Source of the DNA: Candidatus Defluviilinea gracilis | GTDB taxonomy: Bacteria; Chloroflexota; Anaerolineae; Anaerolineales; Villigracilaceae | Direction of reading: 5' to 3' | Assembly: GCA_016716235.1 (NCBI GenBank) | Contig: JADJWS010000001.1 | Location: forward strand, 1,798,001 to 1,862,000 | DNA length: 64,000 bases | Shown here: piece by piece, positions 1 to 8,280 of the stretch | Numbering within the stretch: position 1 is the first letter of the stretch | How the letters are laid out: every line of letters starts with the position of its first letter | Position numbers and translations under genes: made by a program | Notes under the pieces: model-generated | What the model was told of the DNA's origin: nothing | What the model saw: the letters and a program-made list of their open reading frames with translations, nothing else | The model's database searches: none

Positions 1-1
1 C

Positions 2-1978
2 TGGCATCTCGCGGAGTGGATCCGCATCGGAACCCTGTCCCTCGATTGGACGTTCCGCGTCGACTCGTTATCCACCACGATGATGCTGGTCGTTTCGGGC
101 GTCGGGACCCTCATCCACATCTACGCCATCGGGTACATGCACGAAGACGTGCGCTTCAAAAACGACGTGGGACGCTTCCGCCGTTTCTTCGTTTTTCTCA
201 ACCTCTTCATCGCCGCCATGATGGTGTTGATCACCGGCGACTCGTACCTGATGTTGTTCGTCGGTTGGGAGGGGGTGGGGCTGTGTTCGTTCCTGCTGGT
301 CGGCTTTTGGTACGAACTGGATCTGCTGGCGCGACCCTCGTGGTCGAATTCGTATGCGGCGGTTAAAGCGTTCGTCGCCAACCGCGTCGGTGACTTCGGT
401 TTCCTCATCGCAACGTTCATCATCTTTTGGGCATTCGGCAGTCTTCAATTCGATAAAGTGTTCCAACAAGTTTCAACGGTTGCGCCGGGCGTCATTGTCG
501 CGATCACGTTGTTCTTCTTATTGGGCGTGACGGGGAAATCGGCGCAAGTTCCTCTTTATGTTTGGTTGCCCGACGCGATGGCGGGTCCGACGCCCGTTTC
601 GGCATTGATCCACGCCGCGACGATGGTGACGGCGGGCGTGTATCTCGTCGCGCGTTCGGCGCCGTTGTATTCATCGGTTCCCGAAGCCCAGCATATCGTC
701 GCGCTGGTGGGAGCAGTCACCGCGCTCTTCGCCGCCACGATCGCCACCGGTCAATTCGACATCAAAAAAGTGTTGGCATATTCAACCATCTCGCAACTCG
801 GCTTCATGGTTGCGGCGGTCGGGATGGGCGCGTACGTGGCTGGTGTGTTCCACCTCGTGACGCACGCGTTCTTCAAAGCGTTGTTGTTCCTTTCGGCGGG
901 TTCGGTGATCCTCGGCATGGAGCGCGGACATCATCATGCGGAACATGCGCATCATGATAACCATGGCAAGGGGAAAAAGAAAATTGGAAAGTCGAAAGTG
1001 GAAAGTGGGCACGGTGACTCTCGCGCTGAGCGGAGCCGTAGCGATAGCGAAGGCGCAGACGAAGCGCATGGTGTCGAAACATTCGACCCCGGCGACATGC
1101 GCAATATGGGTGGGCTTCGCAAGACCATGCCCGTCACCTTCTGGGTATATATGGCTGGCATGGTGGCTTTGTCTGGCATCCCTCCGTTTGCGGGCTTTTG
1201 GTCGAAGGATGAAATTTTGCTCGATGCAAGCATGCACAATCAGGTCGCGTATTGGTTGTTGACCCTCGCCGCGTTCTTCACTGCCTTCTACATGGGACGT
1301 CAAATTTGGATGGTCTTCTTCGGCGAGCCGCGTCACGAAGCGGCGGCGCACGCGGAAGAAAGCCCAAAAGTGATGACCGTCCCGTTGATGATTTTGGCGG
1401 CGCTTTCGGTGCTAGGCGGCGCGCTCAACCTTCCGTTTGAAGGTTTCCACAATCTCGGTCATTGGCTCGAACACACGCTCGGCGAAGTGGAATCGCTCCC
1501 GTTGAATTTGCAAGTGGCGGGCGTTTCGACTGTTCTGGCTTTGCTCGCTATTTTGATCTCATGGCTGATCTATGCGAGAAAACCATTCGCAAAAGGTCAG
1601 ACCGATCCGCTCGCGTCGCTTGGTCTCTTATTCAAAGGGATGAACAACAAATGGTGGGTGGATGAACTCTATCACCTCTTGTTCATCAACCCGTATATCA
1701 AGCTTTCCTATTTTGTCGCCGAAGTCATTGACTGGCGCTTCTGGCATGACTGGTTCCACGAGAAGGTCATCATGGGCGCGTATAACTGGATCAGTTTCAT
1801 CGGCTTGAACAAATACGCCGATCAGCAAGGCATTGACGCTTTCGCGAACGGCTTGGGGACGTGGACCCAGTCCCTAGCGGCGACCCTCCGTAAGGTCCAG
1901 AACGGATTCGTGCGCTCGTACGCGCTGTCCATTTTATTGGGCGTTGTGCTTATTCTTGGATATTTGATCATGAAATAG
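2..1978 (+). CDS. nuoL: NADH-quinone oxidoreductase subunit L, 5' truncated
   Basis: Antiporter-like membrane subunit of respiratory complex I, part of the proton-pumping arm. The frame is open from base 2 and already reads conserved NuoL sequence (VDSLSTTMM, then GTLIHIYAIGYM), so the real start lies off the left edge. Conserved blocks include GWEGVGLCSFLLVGFWY, the LPDAMAGPTPVSALIHAATMV channel region and the C-terminal lateral-helix region. Between GSVILGMERG and DMRNMGGL, where family members normally have a short loop, there is an insert of about 50 residues rich in His, Lys and Ser. Part of that insert (986-1006) is three copies of a GGAAAGT-type heptamer, and 1025-1066 resembles an intergenic repeat near 18570. 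nuoM follows after a 77-bp repeat-filled gap. Confidence 0.96.
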   Translation, partial: WHLAEWIRIGTLSLDWTFRVDSLSTTMMLVVSGVGTLIHIYAIGYMHEDVRFKNDVGRFRRFFVFLNLFIAAMMVLITGDSYLMLFVGWEGVGLCSFLLVGFWYELDLLARPSWSNSYAAVKAFVANRVGDFGFLIATFIIFWAFGSLQFDKVFQQVSTVAPGVIVAITLFFLLGVTGKSAQVPLYVWLPDAMAGPTPVSALIHAATMVTAGVYLVARSAPLYSSVPEAQHIVALVGAVTALFAATIATGQFDIKKVLAYSTISQLGFMVAAVGMGAYVAGVFHLVTHAFFKALLFLSAGSVILGMERGHHHAEHAHHDNHGKGKKKIGKSKVESGHGDSRAERSRSDSEGADEAHGVETFDPGDMRNMGGLRKTMPVTFWVYMAGMVALSGIPPFAGFWSKDEILLDASMHNQVAYWLLTLAAFFTAFYMGRQIWMVFFGEPRHEAAAHAEESPKVMTVPLMILAALSVLGGALNLPFEGFHNLGHWLEHTLGEVESLPLNLQVAGVSTVLALLAILISWLIYARKPFAKGQTDPLASLGLLFKGMNNKWWVDELYHLLFINPYIKLSYFVAEVIDWRFWHDWFHEKVIMGAYNWISFIGLNKYADQQGIDAFANGLGTWTQSLAATLRKVQNGFVRSYALSILLGVVLILGYLIMK

Positions 1979-1979
1979 T

Positions 1980-2043
1980 CAAAGGTCAAAAGTCGAAAGT
2001 CGCGTTGTTTGACCTTCGACTTTCAACCTGCGACTTTTGACCT
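1980..2043. repeat. Heptamer repeat array in the nuoL-nuoM spacer
   Basis: Degenerate 7-bp units of the AGGTCAA/AAGTCGA kind run across almost the whole gap, first in one orientation and then in the complementary one, so the RNA could fold into a hairpin. The same unit family occurs inside the adenine deaminase gene (44440-44535) and in other spacers. Confidence 0.75.
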
Positions 2044-2055
2044 AAAGGATTGAAC

Positions 2056-3582
2056 ATGGAATTTATTTTGCAACCGCTAACCCTTCTCACATTCTTCCCG
2101 CTGGTTGGAGTTTTGATTCTGCTTTTTATCCCCAGCGGAAACAAGAACGCGATGCGCTGGACGGCGCTGGTCGTCTCGATCGTGACGTTCGTCATCTCGT
2201 TGTGGGTGTTGGGACGCTTCAACGCCTCGAACACCGACTTGCAACTGGTCGCCCGGTACGACTGGATCACGGTGGCGGGTTGGAACATCCAATACTTCCT
2301 CGGCATTGACGGGCTCAGCATCCTGCTCGTTTTACTGACCACGCTTCTCACCCCGATCTCGATCCTCTCCACGTGGACGGCTGTCGAAGAGCGCGTCAAA
2401 GAATACATGATCTTCTTCCTCTTGCTCGAGATCGGTATGAACGGCGTGTTCCTCGTGCAAGACCTGTTCCTCTTTTATATCTTCTGGGAATTCACGCTCG
2501 TGCCGATGTATTTCATCATCGGCATCTGGGGCGGACCGCGCCGCATCTACGCCGCTCTGAAATTTTTCTTGTACACAATGGCGGGTTCCATTTTGATGCT
2601 GCTCGCCATTTTGTGGCTCGGCATTCACGGCAAGACGTTCTCCCTTCCCGACCTGATCGCGCAAGGAGGCATCCCTGCCAATATTCAAATGTGGTTGTTC
2701 ATCGCTTTCGCCGCCGCGTTTGCCATCAAAGTGCCGATGTGGCCCCTGCACTCGTGGTTGCCCGACGCGCACGTCGAAGCGCCCACCGCTGGCTCGGTCA
2801 TCTTGGCGGGCGTGCTGTTGAAGCTGGGAACCTACGGCTTCGTGCGCTTCAACATCCCCTTGTTCCCCGAAGCGACTCTCCAAGCCGCCCCGTGGATCGC
2901 CCTGCTCGGCGCCATCGGGATCATCTATGGCGCGGCGGTCTCGTACGCCCAGCCCGATATCAAGAAGTTGGTCGCGTATTCGTCCGTGAGTCACTTGGGC
3001 TTTGTGATGCTCGGCTTGTTCGCGTTGAACCCCGAAGGCATCGCAGGCGCGATCTTGCAGATGATCAATCACGGTATCAGCACGGGCGCGTTGTTCTTGC
3101 TCGTCGGCATGGTCTACGAACAGACTCACACGCGCGAGTTTCGAGTGTACGGCGGCTTGTGGAAGATCATGCCGGTCTTCGGCGCGATCTACCTCATCGT
3201 GTCGCTGTCCTCGATGGGCTTGCCCGGTCTCAACGGCTTCGTCGGCGAGTTCACTATTTTGCTCGGCGCATGGGGCGCGGGACAAAACGGAGTCTTCTAT
3301 TGGGGCAACGTCTGGTTTGCGGCGATCTCCGCGCTTGGCGTCATCATGGCGGCGATCTATATTTTGTACATGTTCCAAAAAATGTTCATGGGTCCGCAAG
3401 GCGAAGTTGTCGAAGAGACAAAGAAGCATGGGCACGCCATCCGCGACCTCAACTGGCGCGAGATCGTCACCGTTGTTCCGCTGTTGATCCTCATCTTCTG
3501 GATCGGCTTATACCCCGCGCCGTTCTTCAACCTCATCGCGCCCGCCGTCAATCATCTCGTTGGGACGTTGCCGCTACCGTAA
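2056..3582 (+). CDS. nuoM: NADH-quinone oxidoreductase subunit M
   Basis: Second antiporter-like subunit of complex I, 508 residues, close to the family norm of about 500. The family signature is clear: a first helix pair leading to FLGIDGLSILLVLLTT, the glutamate-bearing helix LLLEIGMNGVFLVQD, the broken-helix region IKVPMWPLHSWLPDAHVE with conserved Lys and Pro, then APTAGSVILAGVLLKLGTYG and the PDIKKLVAYSSVSHLGFV stretch. I chose the ATG at 2056 because AAAGGA lies 6 bases upstream; a TTG two codons earlier sits on top of that ribosome binding site. Co-transcribed with nuoL and nuoN. Confidence 0.97.
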   Translation: MEFILQPLTLLTFFPLVGVLILLFIPSGNKNAMRWTALVVSIVTFVISLWVLGRFNASNTDLQLVARYDWITVAGWNIQYFLGIDGLSILLVLLTTLLTPISILSTWTAVEERVKEYMIFFLLLEIGMNGVFLVQDLFLFYIFWEFTLVPMYFIIGIWGGPRRIYAALKFFLYTMAGSILMLLAILWLGIHGKTFSLPDLIAQGGIPANIQMWLFIAFAAAFAIKVPMWPLHSWLPDAHVEAPTAGSVILAGVLLKLGTYGFVRFNIPLFPEATLQAAPWIALLGAIGIIYGAAVSYAQPDIKKLVAYSSVSHLGFVMLGLFALNPEGIAGAILQMINHGISTGALFLLVGMVYEQTHTREFRVYGGLWKIMPVFGAIYLIVSLSSMGLPGLNGFVGEFTILLGAWGAGQNGVFYWGNVWFAAISALGVIMAAIYILYMFQKMFMGPQGEVVEETKKHGHAIRDLNWREIVTVVPLLILIFWIGLYPAPFFNLIAPAVNHLVGTLPLP

Positions 3583-3594
3583 CATCCATACATC

Positions 3595-3690
3595 GGTGGT
3601 CGAGTGCGCCGAAGGCGCGTATCGAGACCACCAGTAACAAGTAAAAATTTGATAACAAATGTGTGGTCTCGACTGCGTGCGTCTCGACCA
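3595..3690. repeat. Palindromic repeats between nuoM and nuoN
   Basis: Bases 3595-3632 form an inverted repeat that opens with GGTGGTCGAG and closes with CGAGACCACC around a GCGCC/GGCGC stem. A second related unit, GTGGTCTCGA to TCTCGACCAC, lies at 3662-3690. A relative of the same palindrome is at 18556-18633. Such GGTGGTCGAG palindromes are dispersed non-coding repeats in many bacteria; here they sit inside an operon. Confidence 0.75.
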
Positions 3691-3764
3691 CCGTTTGAAA
3701 CAGAAAGAAAAAATTCGTGCCAATCCGTGACATCGTACCCTTTGGGTAAATCTGTGGCTAAAAC

Positions 3765-5207
3765 ATGAATCAATCCGACCTCACCACCATCCTCCCCGTC
3801 ACCATCCTCACCGTATGGGCGTGCGCGCTATTGCTCCTCGACCTCTTCATCCCGAAGACTCGCAAAGGCATCACCGCTCTGCTCTCCGCGCTGGGTCTTG
3901 CCGTCACACTTGGCTACACCATCGCGCAGATCGGCAACGAAGTGACAGGCTTCAACGGCATGGTCACGCTCGACGGCTTCTCGATCTTTGTCAACGCGTT
4001 GCTCCTCGTCAGCGGCTTGCTCGGCGTCGCGCTCGCCTACGGCTACGTCAAACGCATGGGCATCGAGCGCGGCGAATATTACACACTGCTCCTCTTCAGC
4101 GTCGTCGGCATGATGCTCATGGCGCAAGCCACCGACCTCATCATCGTCTTCCTCGCGCTCGAACTGCTATCGATCCCGCTCTACGTCCTCGCCGCATTCA
4201 CGCGCGATAAAACCGAATCGGAAGAAGCGGGACTCAAATACTTTTTGCTCGGCGCGTTCTCTTCTGGATTCCTCGTCTACGGGATTGCTCTCATCTTTGG
4301 CGCGACTCACACCACCAACATTTTCGCCATCGTGACCGCCGCTTCCTCTTCGACGGGCAGTCTGCTTCTAACCATCGGCGCCGCCCTCCTCCTCATCGGA
4401 TTCGGCTTCAAGGTTGCCGCCGTCCCCTTCCACATGTGGACCCCCGACGTGTATCAAGGCGCGCCCACCGCAGTGACCGCGTTCATGTCCTCTGGCGCGA
4501 AGATCGCGGGCTTTGCCGCATTGTTGCGCGTGTTCGCCACCGCCTTCCCCTCCATCGCCGCCGATATGACCGACGTGTTCTGGGTCATCTCCGCCGCGAC
4601 GATGATCGTCGGCAACGTGGTTGCCATCGCGCAGACCGACATCAAACGTCTGCTCGCCTACTCCAGCATCGCACACGCGGGATACATCCTCATGGCGTTC
4701 GTCCCGTATGGCAATGATAAAGTAGTAGCGACTTCAGTCGCTGCTGGCTTGTTCTATCTCGTCGCGTATGTGTTCACCAACTTCGGCGCGTGGGGCGTGG
4801 TCATTGCCTTGGAGAAAAAAGAAGGCAAAGGCTTGGCATTGGACGATTACGCGGGTCTCGCAAAGAAACATCCCGCCCTCGCCGCCGCCATGGCGATCTT
4901 CATGCTCTCGCTGATCGGTCTGCCTCCCACTATCGGACTCATCGGCAAACTGTACCTCTTCCGCGCCGTGATAGATGCGGGCTTCGTCTGGCTCGCCATC
5001 ATCGGCGTGCTTACCTCCCTCGTCTCGGCATTCTACTATCTGCGCGTGGTCGTCATCATGTACATGAAAGACGGCGAACCCGCTACCGAACGCGAACCCT
5101 TCCTCGACATGACCACTCTAGTCACCGCGTTAGTGACAGTTGTAGTAAGTTTCGTTCCGCAATTTCTGTTTGCATGGGCGAGTGATGCGGTGTTGAAGTT
5201 GTTCTAG
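3765..5207 (+). CDS. nuoN: NADH-quinone oxidoreductase subunit N
   Basis: Third antiporter-like subunit of complex I, 480 residues, with about 14 hydrophobic segments. Signature regions: LDGFSIFVNALLLVSGLL, the ALELLSIPLYVLAAF helix, VAAVPFHMWTPDVYQGAPTA and TDIKRLLAYSSIAHAGYI. It is the last gene of the nuo operon, consistent with the usual L-M-N order, and is followed at once by a strong hairpin. The ATG at 3765 starts directly with a hydrophobic helix; the upstream gap is 182 bp and filled by repeats, so translation is probably independent of nuoM. Confidence 0.96.
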   Translation: MNQSDLTTILPVTILTVWACALLLLDLFIPKTRKGITALLSALGLAVTLGYTIAQIGNEVTGFNGMVTLDGFSIFVNALLLVSGLLGVALAYGYVKRMGIERGEYYTLLLFSVVGMMLMAQATDLIIVFLALELLSIPLYVLAAFTRDKTESEEAGLKYFLLGAFSSGFLVYGIALIFGATHTTNIFAIVTAASSSTGSLLLTIGAALLLIGFGFKVAAVPFHMWTPDVYQGAPTAVTAFMSSGAKIAGFAALLRVFATAFPSIAADMTDVFWVISAATMIVGNVVAIAQTDIKRLLAYSSIAHAGYILMAFVPYGNDKVVATSVAAGLFYLVAYVFTNFGAWGVVIALEKKEGKGLALDDYAGLAKKHPALAAAMAIFMLSLIGLPPTIGLIGKLYLFRAVIDAGFVWLAIIGVLTSLVSAFYYLRVVVIMYMKDGEPATEREPFLDMTTLVTALVTVVVSFVPQFLFAWASDAVLKLF

Positions 5208-5213
5208 TCAACG

Positions 5214-5246
5214 AGACCTCCGAGTTCTCAAAGAACTCAGGTCTTT
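5214..5246 (+). terminator. Terminator of the nuo operon
   Basis: AGACCT and GAGTTCT pair with AGAACTC and AGGTCT around a CAA loop, followed by TTTTA, starting 7 bases after the nuoN stop. A typical factor-independent terminator. Confidence 0.8.
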
Positions 5247-5258
5247 TACATGGAATCA

Positions 5259-5298
5259 AAAACGGGACTGTGGCTGAATACAGTCCCGTTTTATTTTT
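5259..5298. terminator. Bidirectional terminator, copy 1
   Basis: A perfect 13-bp stem (AAAACGGGACTGT with ACAGTCCCGTTTT) and an 8-base loop, with T-rich tracts on both outer sides. It can end transcripts from nuoN on the + strand and from the 70-residue gene on the - strand. Nearly the same hairpin recurs at 5676-5707. Confidence 0.8.
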
Positions 5299-5503
5299 CC
5301 AAACGGTCATACACAGGCGGTGGGACTTTCGCCACTTTCGACATTGCCTTTTGAAATTTCGTCATGTTTGCGCGTTTAGCGCGCTTTTCGAGATATTCTT
5401 CCGCGACAAACTTTCCGTATTTCTCGGAGAGATGTTTTCTGTAATCAGCAGCCGAAACATTCTTTGACAGAATGCCTCTGAGCCTTTGCAGGATGTTTTT
5501 CAT
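5291..5503 (-). CDS. Small hypothetical protein, 70 residues
   Basis: I do not recognise this protein. It is short, basic and predicted helical: a Lys/Arg-rich N-terminus (MKNILQRLRGILSK), then YRKHLSEKYGKFVAEEYLEKRAKRA, ending in VPPPVYDRLEK. Support for its being real comes from its setting: a consensus promoter (TTGACA, 17 bp, TATTCT) ends 8 bases before the ATG, the stop codon lies in a strong terminator, and the gene next door (5712-6065) has a near-identical promoter and terminator. It may belong to the same regulon as that HicB-like antitoxin. It is not a HicA toxin by sequence. Confidence 0.5.
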   Translation of the reverse strand: MKNILQRLRGILSKNVSAADYRKHLSEKYGKFVAEEYLEKRAKRANMTKFQKAMSKVAKVPPPVYDRLEK

Positions 5504-5511
5504 AGGTCGGA

Positions 5512-5540
5512 AGAATAGTCTGAATTGACAGGGCTGTCAA
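5512..5540 (-). promoter_or_regulatory. Promoter with palindromic operator, copy 1
   Basis: Read on the minus strand: -35 TTGACA (5540-5535), 17-bp spacer, -10 TATTCT (5517-5512), then 8 bases to the ATG at 5503. The -35 lies within a perfect palindrome TTGACAG-GG-CTGTCAA (5525-5540), a likely repressor site. The expected transcription start is only one or two bases before the ATG, so the mRNA would be leaderless. Confidence 0.75.
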
Positions 5541-5675
5541 GCAGGTAAAAAATCATGATTGATGTTACACCGTTCCGCAGGCTTGTCCTGAATTCAACGA
5601 AGGGTTTTCTCACAAAACATGACACTTCCAGCCAAACCTGCGGGACGTTCTGCGTAAGGTGAGATCATGAATCAA

Positions 5676-5707
5676 AAACGGGACTGTGATCAAACACAGT
5701 CCCGTTT
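5676..5707. terminator. Bidirectional terminator, copy 2
   Basis: AAACGGGACTGTG pairs perfectly with CACAGTCCCGTTT around a 6-base loop. It is nearly identical to the hairpin at 5259-5292 and sits at the 3' end of the HicB-like gene. The space between the two small genes (5541-5675) otherwise holds only GCAGG/CCTGC repeat debris. Confidence 0.75.
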
Positions 5708-5711
5708 CAGT

Positions 5712-6065
5712 TTAAGCCTCTTGCTTACTCAACTTGTCACTAGCAATACGATTCAAGCTAACGCCCGATTCCGCCGCTTCCAGCACAAGCCGCCGATGCA
5801 AATCAGGCGGGACGCGCACCATGAACTTGCCGCTGTATTTTCTAACGGCTATTGGCTCGGGCGCGAGTTCTCCGGTCTTTTTTAGATCAGCAACGACTTG
5901 GGCAACCGTTTGGCGAACACCTTTCAAGGCTTCTTCGGGTGTAGGTTCCAACCAACTCAGGCTTGGAAATTCCGCGCAAAGCCCAACGTATTCCTCGTCT
6001 TCCTCAGACCAGGTCACGCGGTAGGTATAGCGGTCATTTTTTAGTTTTTGAGCAAGTTTTTTCAT
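5712..6065 (-). CDS. HicB-like antitoxin with ribbon-helix-helix C-terminus
   Basis: 117 residues. The N-terminal half (about 10-60) has the HicB fold pattern: YTYRVTWSEEDEEYVGLCAEFPSLS, then TPEEALKGVRQTVAQVV. The C-terminal part, GKFMVRVPPDLHRRLVLEAAESGVSLNRIASDKL, is a ribbon-helix-helix DNA-binding domain like those of long HicB proteins. Known HicB proteins neutralise the HicA mRNA nuclease and repress their own operon. No HicA gene lies next to it, so it is an orphan antitoxin or a free-standing regulator. I use the ATG at 6065; a TTG three codons upstream overlaps the -10 box. Its promoter palindrome is a plausible autoregulatory operator. Confidence 0.8.
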   Translation of the reverse strand: MKKLAQKLKNDRYTYRVTWSEEDEEYVGLCAEFPSLSWLEPTPEEALKGVRQTVAQVVADLKKTGELAPEPIAVRKYSGKFMVRVPPDLHRRLVLEAAESGVSLNRIASDKLSKQEA

Positions 6066-6073
6066 GGTTTGCA

Positions 6074-6102
6074 AGAATAGTCCGAGTTGATAGCGCTGTC
6101 AA
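6074..6102 (-). promoter_or_regulatory. Promoter with palindromic operator, copy 2
   Basis: Minus strand: -35 TTGACA (6102-6097), 17-bp spacer, -10 TATTCT (6079-6074), 8 bases to the ATG at 6065. The palindrome at 6087-6102 differs from a perfect TTGACAG/CTGTCAA by one base. Every spacing matches copy 1 at 5512-5540, which argues for a shared regulator. Confidence 0.75.
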
Positions 6103-6461
6103 GCGGAGGCAAATTCGCCCATATCATGTCACTCTGAGGAAGCGATAGCAACCGAAGAGTCTCGGACTGCGACGACAGAGGTATTTTGTTCGCGCAAAAC
6201 GACCCCGCTCCCCCAAGGGGGAGAAGCCCAGTCCACATCGAACAAATTTTATCTTTGGACAATAAACTTAACCATCAACCGATCAGCCCCCTTCCCCTTT
6301 GGGAAGCGCCGCGTTGAGCCTGCCGAAGCGGGCGGGGGGATAGGTCAAACCGACACACCGATCAATCACCATTATCTGGGTGAGGTCAGTCCCTCTACTC
6401 ACTGTCCAGTTTTGATGAACAATAAGGATTATTAGGTTTTCTTAGACGTTATTCTTCAACT
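6103..6461. other. Non-coding spacer with repeat debris
   Basis: No credible gene. It holds fragments of dispersed repeats seen elsewhere in the window: a GTCACTCTGAGG...CGAAGAGTCTC unit near 6127-6160 (compare 20548-20636), a CTCCCCCAAGGGGGAG palindrome near 6209-6224 and a GAGCCTGCCGAAG unit near 6314. It separates the small antitoxin unit from the restriction-modification genes. Confidence 0.6.
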
Positions 6462-8279
6462 TCAGCGGTCTTGCGTTTTCGCTTTTTTGCCTTCAAGTAG
6501 TTGTAATTGTTGAGTAGTTTCGTGACCGTTATTACCGTTCCTTCTTTCGGTCATTCCAGTAGTTCGAGCTGCGGCAGTAACTTCACCCCAACTTACAAAA
6601 TATTTATCATAATATTCAATTGGAAATTTTCCAAATTTAACAAGTTCATCTCGCGATGGAATATGACCAATTTCACCAGCTACCCGTTTTACCTCCAGCT
6701 GTAGGGTTTTTTTGGGAACTCTATAAACTTGTTTTTCTAATCGTGGAACAGGGCTGTTTTTGCTAGTTAGAACTCTTTCCATTTTTCGGAACGGATCTAA
6801 TCCATCACGAATTTCTTGATGTCTTTCTTTTGATAATCGCCAATATTTATCTGATGCTTCGATGCCAATATACCTTCTTCCAAGTTGATGGGCTGTTAAA
6901 GTTGTTGTGCCTGAACCATTGAAACAGTCTAATACAATTTCATTAGGTTTTGTGAAAATTGAAATAACTCTGTACATCAAATGTGGTGGCAATTGTGTTG
7001 GATGATCAACCCGTCTACTATTATGCTTGAGGCGATGGATATCGCTCCATATATCAGTTAGTGTTGTTTTGTCATTAATTTTGGCTGCTATTCGAGTATC
7101 AACGCAGTTTTCACGAAGGCAAAAATCGCTAGCCAAGGGCTCAAACGCATTAAAGGTTTTAGGTGTGCTCGGCAATCGAATATGTGTGGACTCTCCTGTG
7201 TAGCATGGTAATTCCCTAGATTCGCCTTTGGTAAAACAGAGAATAGAATAATGTGCAGGCATTATCAGGCGAACTGGAAAAGCCAAAGCATCCCAAACGA
7301 GCCAATTTTGATATTTCAGGACAGTTTGCATGTATAGGAAATGTCTTATTGACCAAAGGGGAATATTCAATAGGGCTAGAGTTCGTCCTGGCTTTAGAAC
7401 ACGAGACAATTCATAAATCCAAGAGTCGCACCACTTGAAATACTCCTGAATGTCTAAGTCATCTGAGTAGCCAGAGTATTTCTTTTTTAGATTGTAAGGT
7501 GGGTCAACAAATGCGAAATCAATAGAGTTATCTGGAATCTGACTTAATCTCTTAAGGCAGTCATCATTTAAGACCTTGTTAGTCAATTCCTGCGGTAATG
7601 GATTATCGTGAAACTCAAAATGGAAGATTGGCTTAACTTGGCGACTTAGCCCTAGCGGTTTGGCGTCAATTACAGTTAATGTTTTGTAAGGCTCCAAGCC
7701 AAATAAGTCTGAAAATCGCTTAAACATTGGGCTTAAGTCGCCATTAAGCTCACAATCAATATCTCGCCAAACATCAGAAATAAGAGTTCCTGCTTCGTGA
7801 TAAGTATGTTTCTTGCCACCGTAATCTTTTGTTGTTTTATCACAAACTGGGCAATAAGTGTATTCAAGTCGTGTTTTGATGTGCCGTAGAGAAGCCTTGT
7901 AACGAGTATAAACTAATGCTCCAAAATGCTGGCTTGGTAGCCTTCGTTTTTTACCATCATCAATTGCAGTTTCTCGTTTTATTGCTATCCAATGTTGATA
8001 CATTATATTGTTTGGTAACTGAGATTGAACTTGGACAAGGTCAATAACTTCACCCACTACAACCAAAGTCGCTGTGTCTCCAAGATTCTTAGATGCCTTG
8101 GCTATTAACTCTCCAACCCCTTGTAATGGCTGGTCAAATTGACTAACGCTTTGGCAGGCTGGCAGAACGACAAAGCAAACATCACTTAAACCTTTGAAAG
8201 CCGAGATGAATTTATCTTGACTAGTCGCAAGGAAATGTATGATTTCTAAAGGCTTGCTATTTTCGGCGAAATGGGGCAT
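6462..8279 (-). CDS. DNA methyltransferase of an R-M pair, with degenerate N-terminal copy
   Basis: 605 residues. The catalytic half (about 230-500) has DDCLKRLSQIPDNSIDFAFVDPPYNL (DPPY catalytic motif) before DCFNGSGTTTLTAHQLGRRYIGIE (FxGxG cofactor motif), the order of beta-class amino-methyltransferases acting on adenine N6 or cytosine N4. Residues 1-230 look like a decayed copy of the same fold: FVVLPAC stands where DPPY would be, and ISDVWRDI parallels TDIWSDI in the active half; it also carries a CPVC pair. The C-terminus (about 525-590) resembles homing-endonuclease-associated repeats (IPSRDELVKFG, SWGEVTAAARTTGM). The ATG lies one base after the stop of the upstream nuclease gene. Base composition is AT-rich relative to neighbours, suggesting transfer. 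Confidence 0.85.
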   Translation of the reverse strand: MPHFAENSKPLEIIHFLATSQDKFISAFKGLSDVCFVVLPACQSVSQFDQPLQGVGELIAKASKNLGDTATLVVVGEVIDLVQVQSQLPNNIMYQHWIAIKRETAIDDGKKRRLPSQHFGALVYTRYKASLRHIKTRLEYTYCPVCDKTTKDYGGKKHTYHEAGTLISDVWRDIDCELNGDLSPMFKRFSDLFGLEPYKTLTVIDAKPLGLSRQVKPIFHFEFHDNPLPQELTNKVLNDDCLKRLSQIPDNSIDFAFVDPPYNLKKKYSGYSDDLDIQEYFKWCDSWIYELSRVLKPGRTLALLNIPLWSIRHFLYMQTVLKYQNWLVWDALAFPVRLIMPAHYSILCFTKGESRELPCYTGESTHIRLPSTPKTFNAFEPLASDFCLRENCVDTRIAAKINDKTTLTDIWSDIHRLKHNSRRVDHPTQLPPHLMYRVISIFTKPNEIVLDCFNGSGTTTLTAHQLGRRYIGIEASDKYWRLSKERHQEIRDGLDPFRKMERVLTSKNSPVPRLEKQVYRVPKKTLQLEVKRVAGEIGHIPSRDELVKFGKFPIEYYDKYFVSWGEVTAAARTTGMTERRNGNNGHETTQQLQLLEGKKAKTQDR

Positions 8280-8280
8280 T

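Noticed and set aside
2332..3435. Long minus-strand open frame (367 codons) opposite nuoM
   Set aside because: It mirrors a well-supported nuoM gene, is rich in His, Arg, Asp and Gln as expected for an antisense shadow of membrane codons, and has no family resemblance.
5541..5675. HicA toxin gene beside the HicB-like antitoxin
   Set aside because: No frame of 55-80 codons with the HicA His motif (GSHH-like) is found on either strand here or just upstream of 6102.
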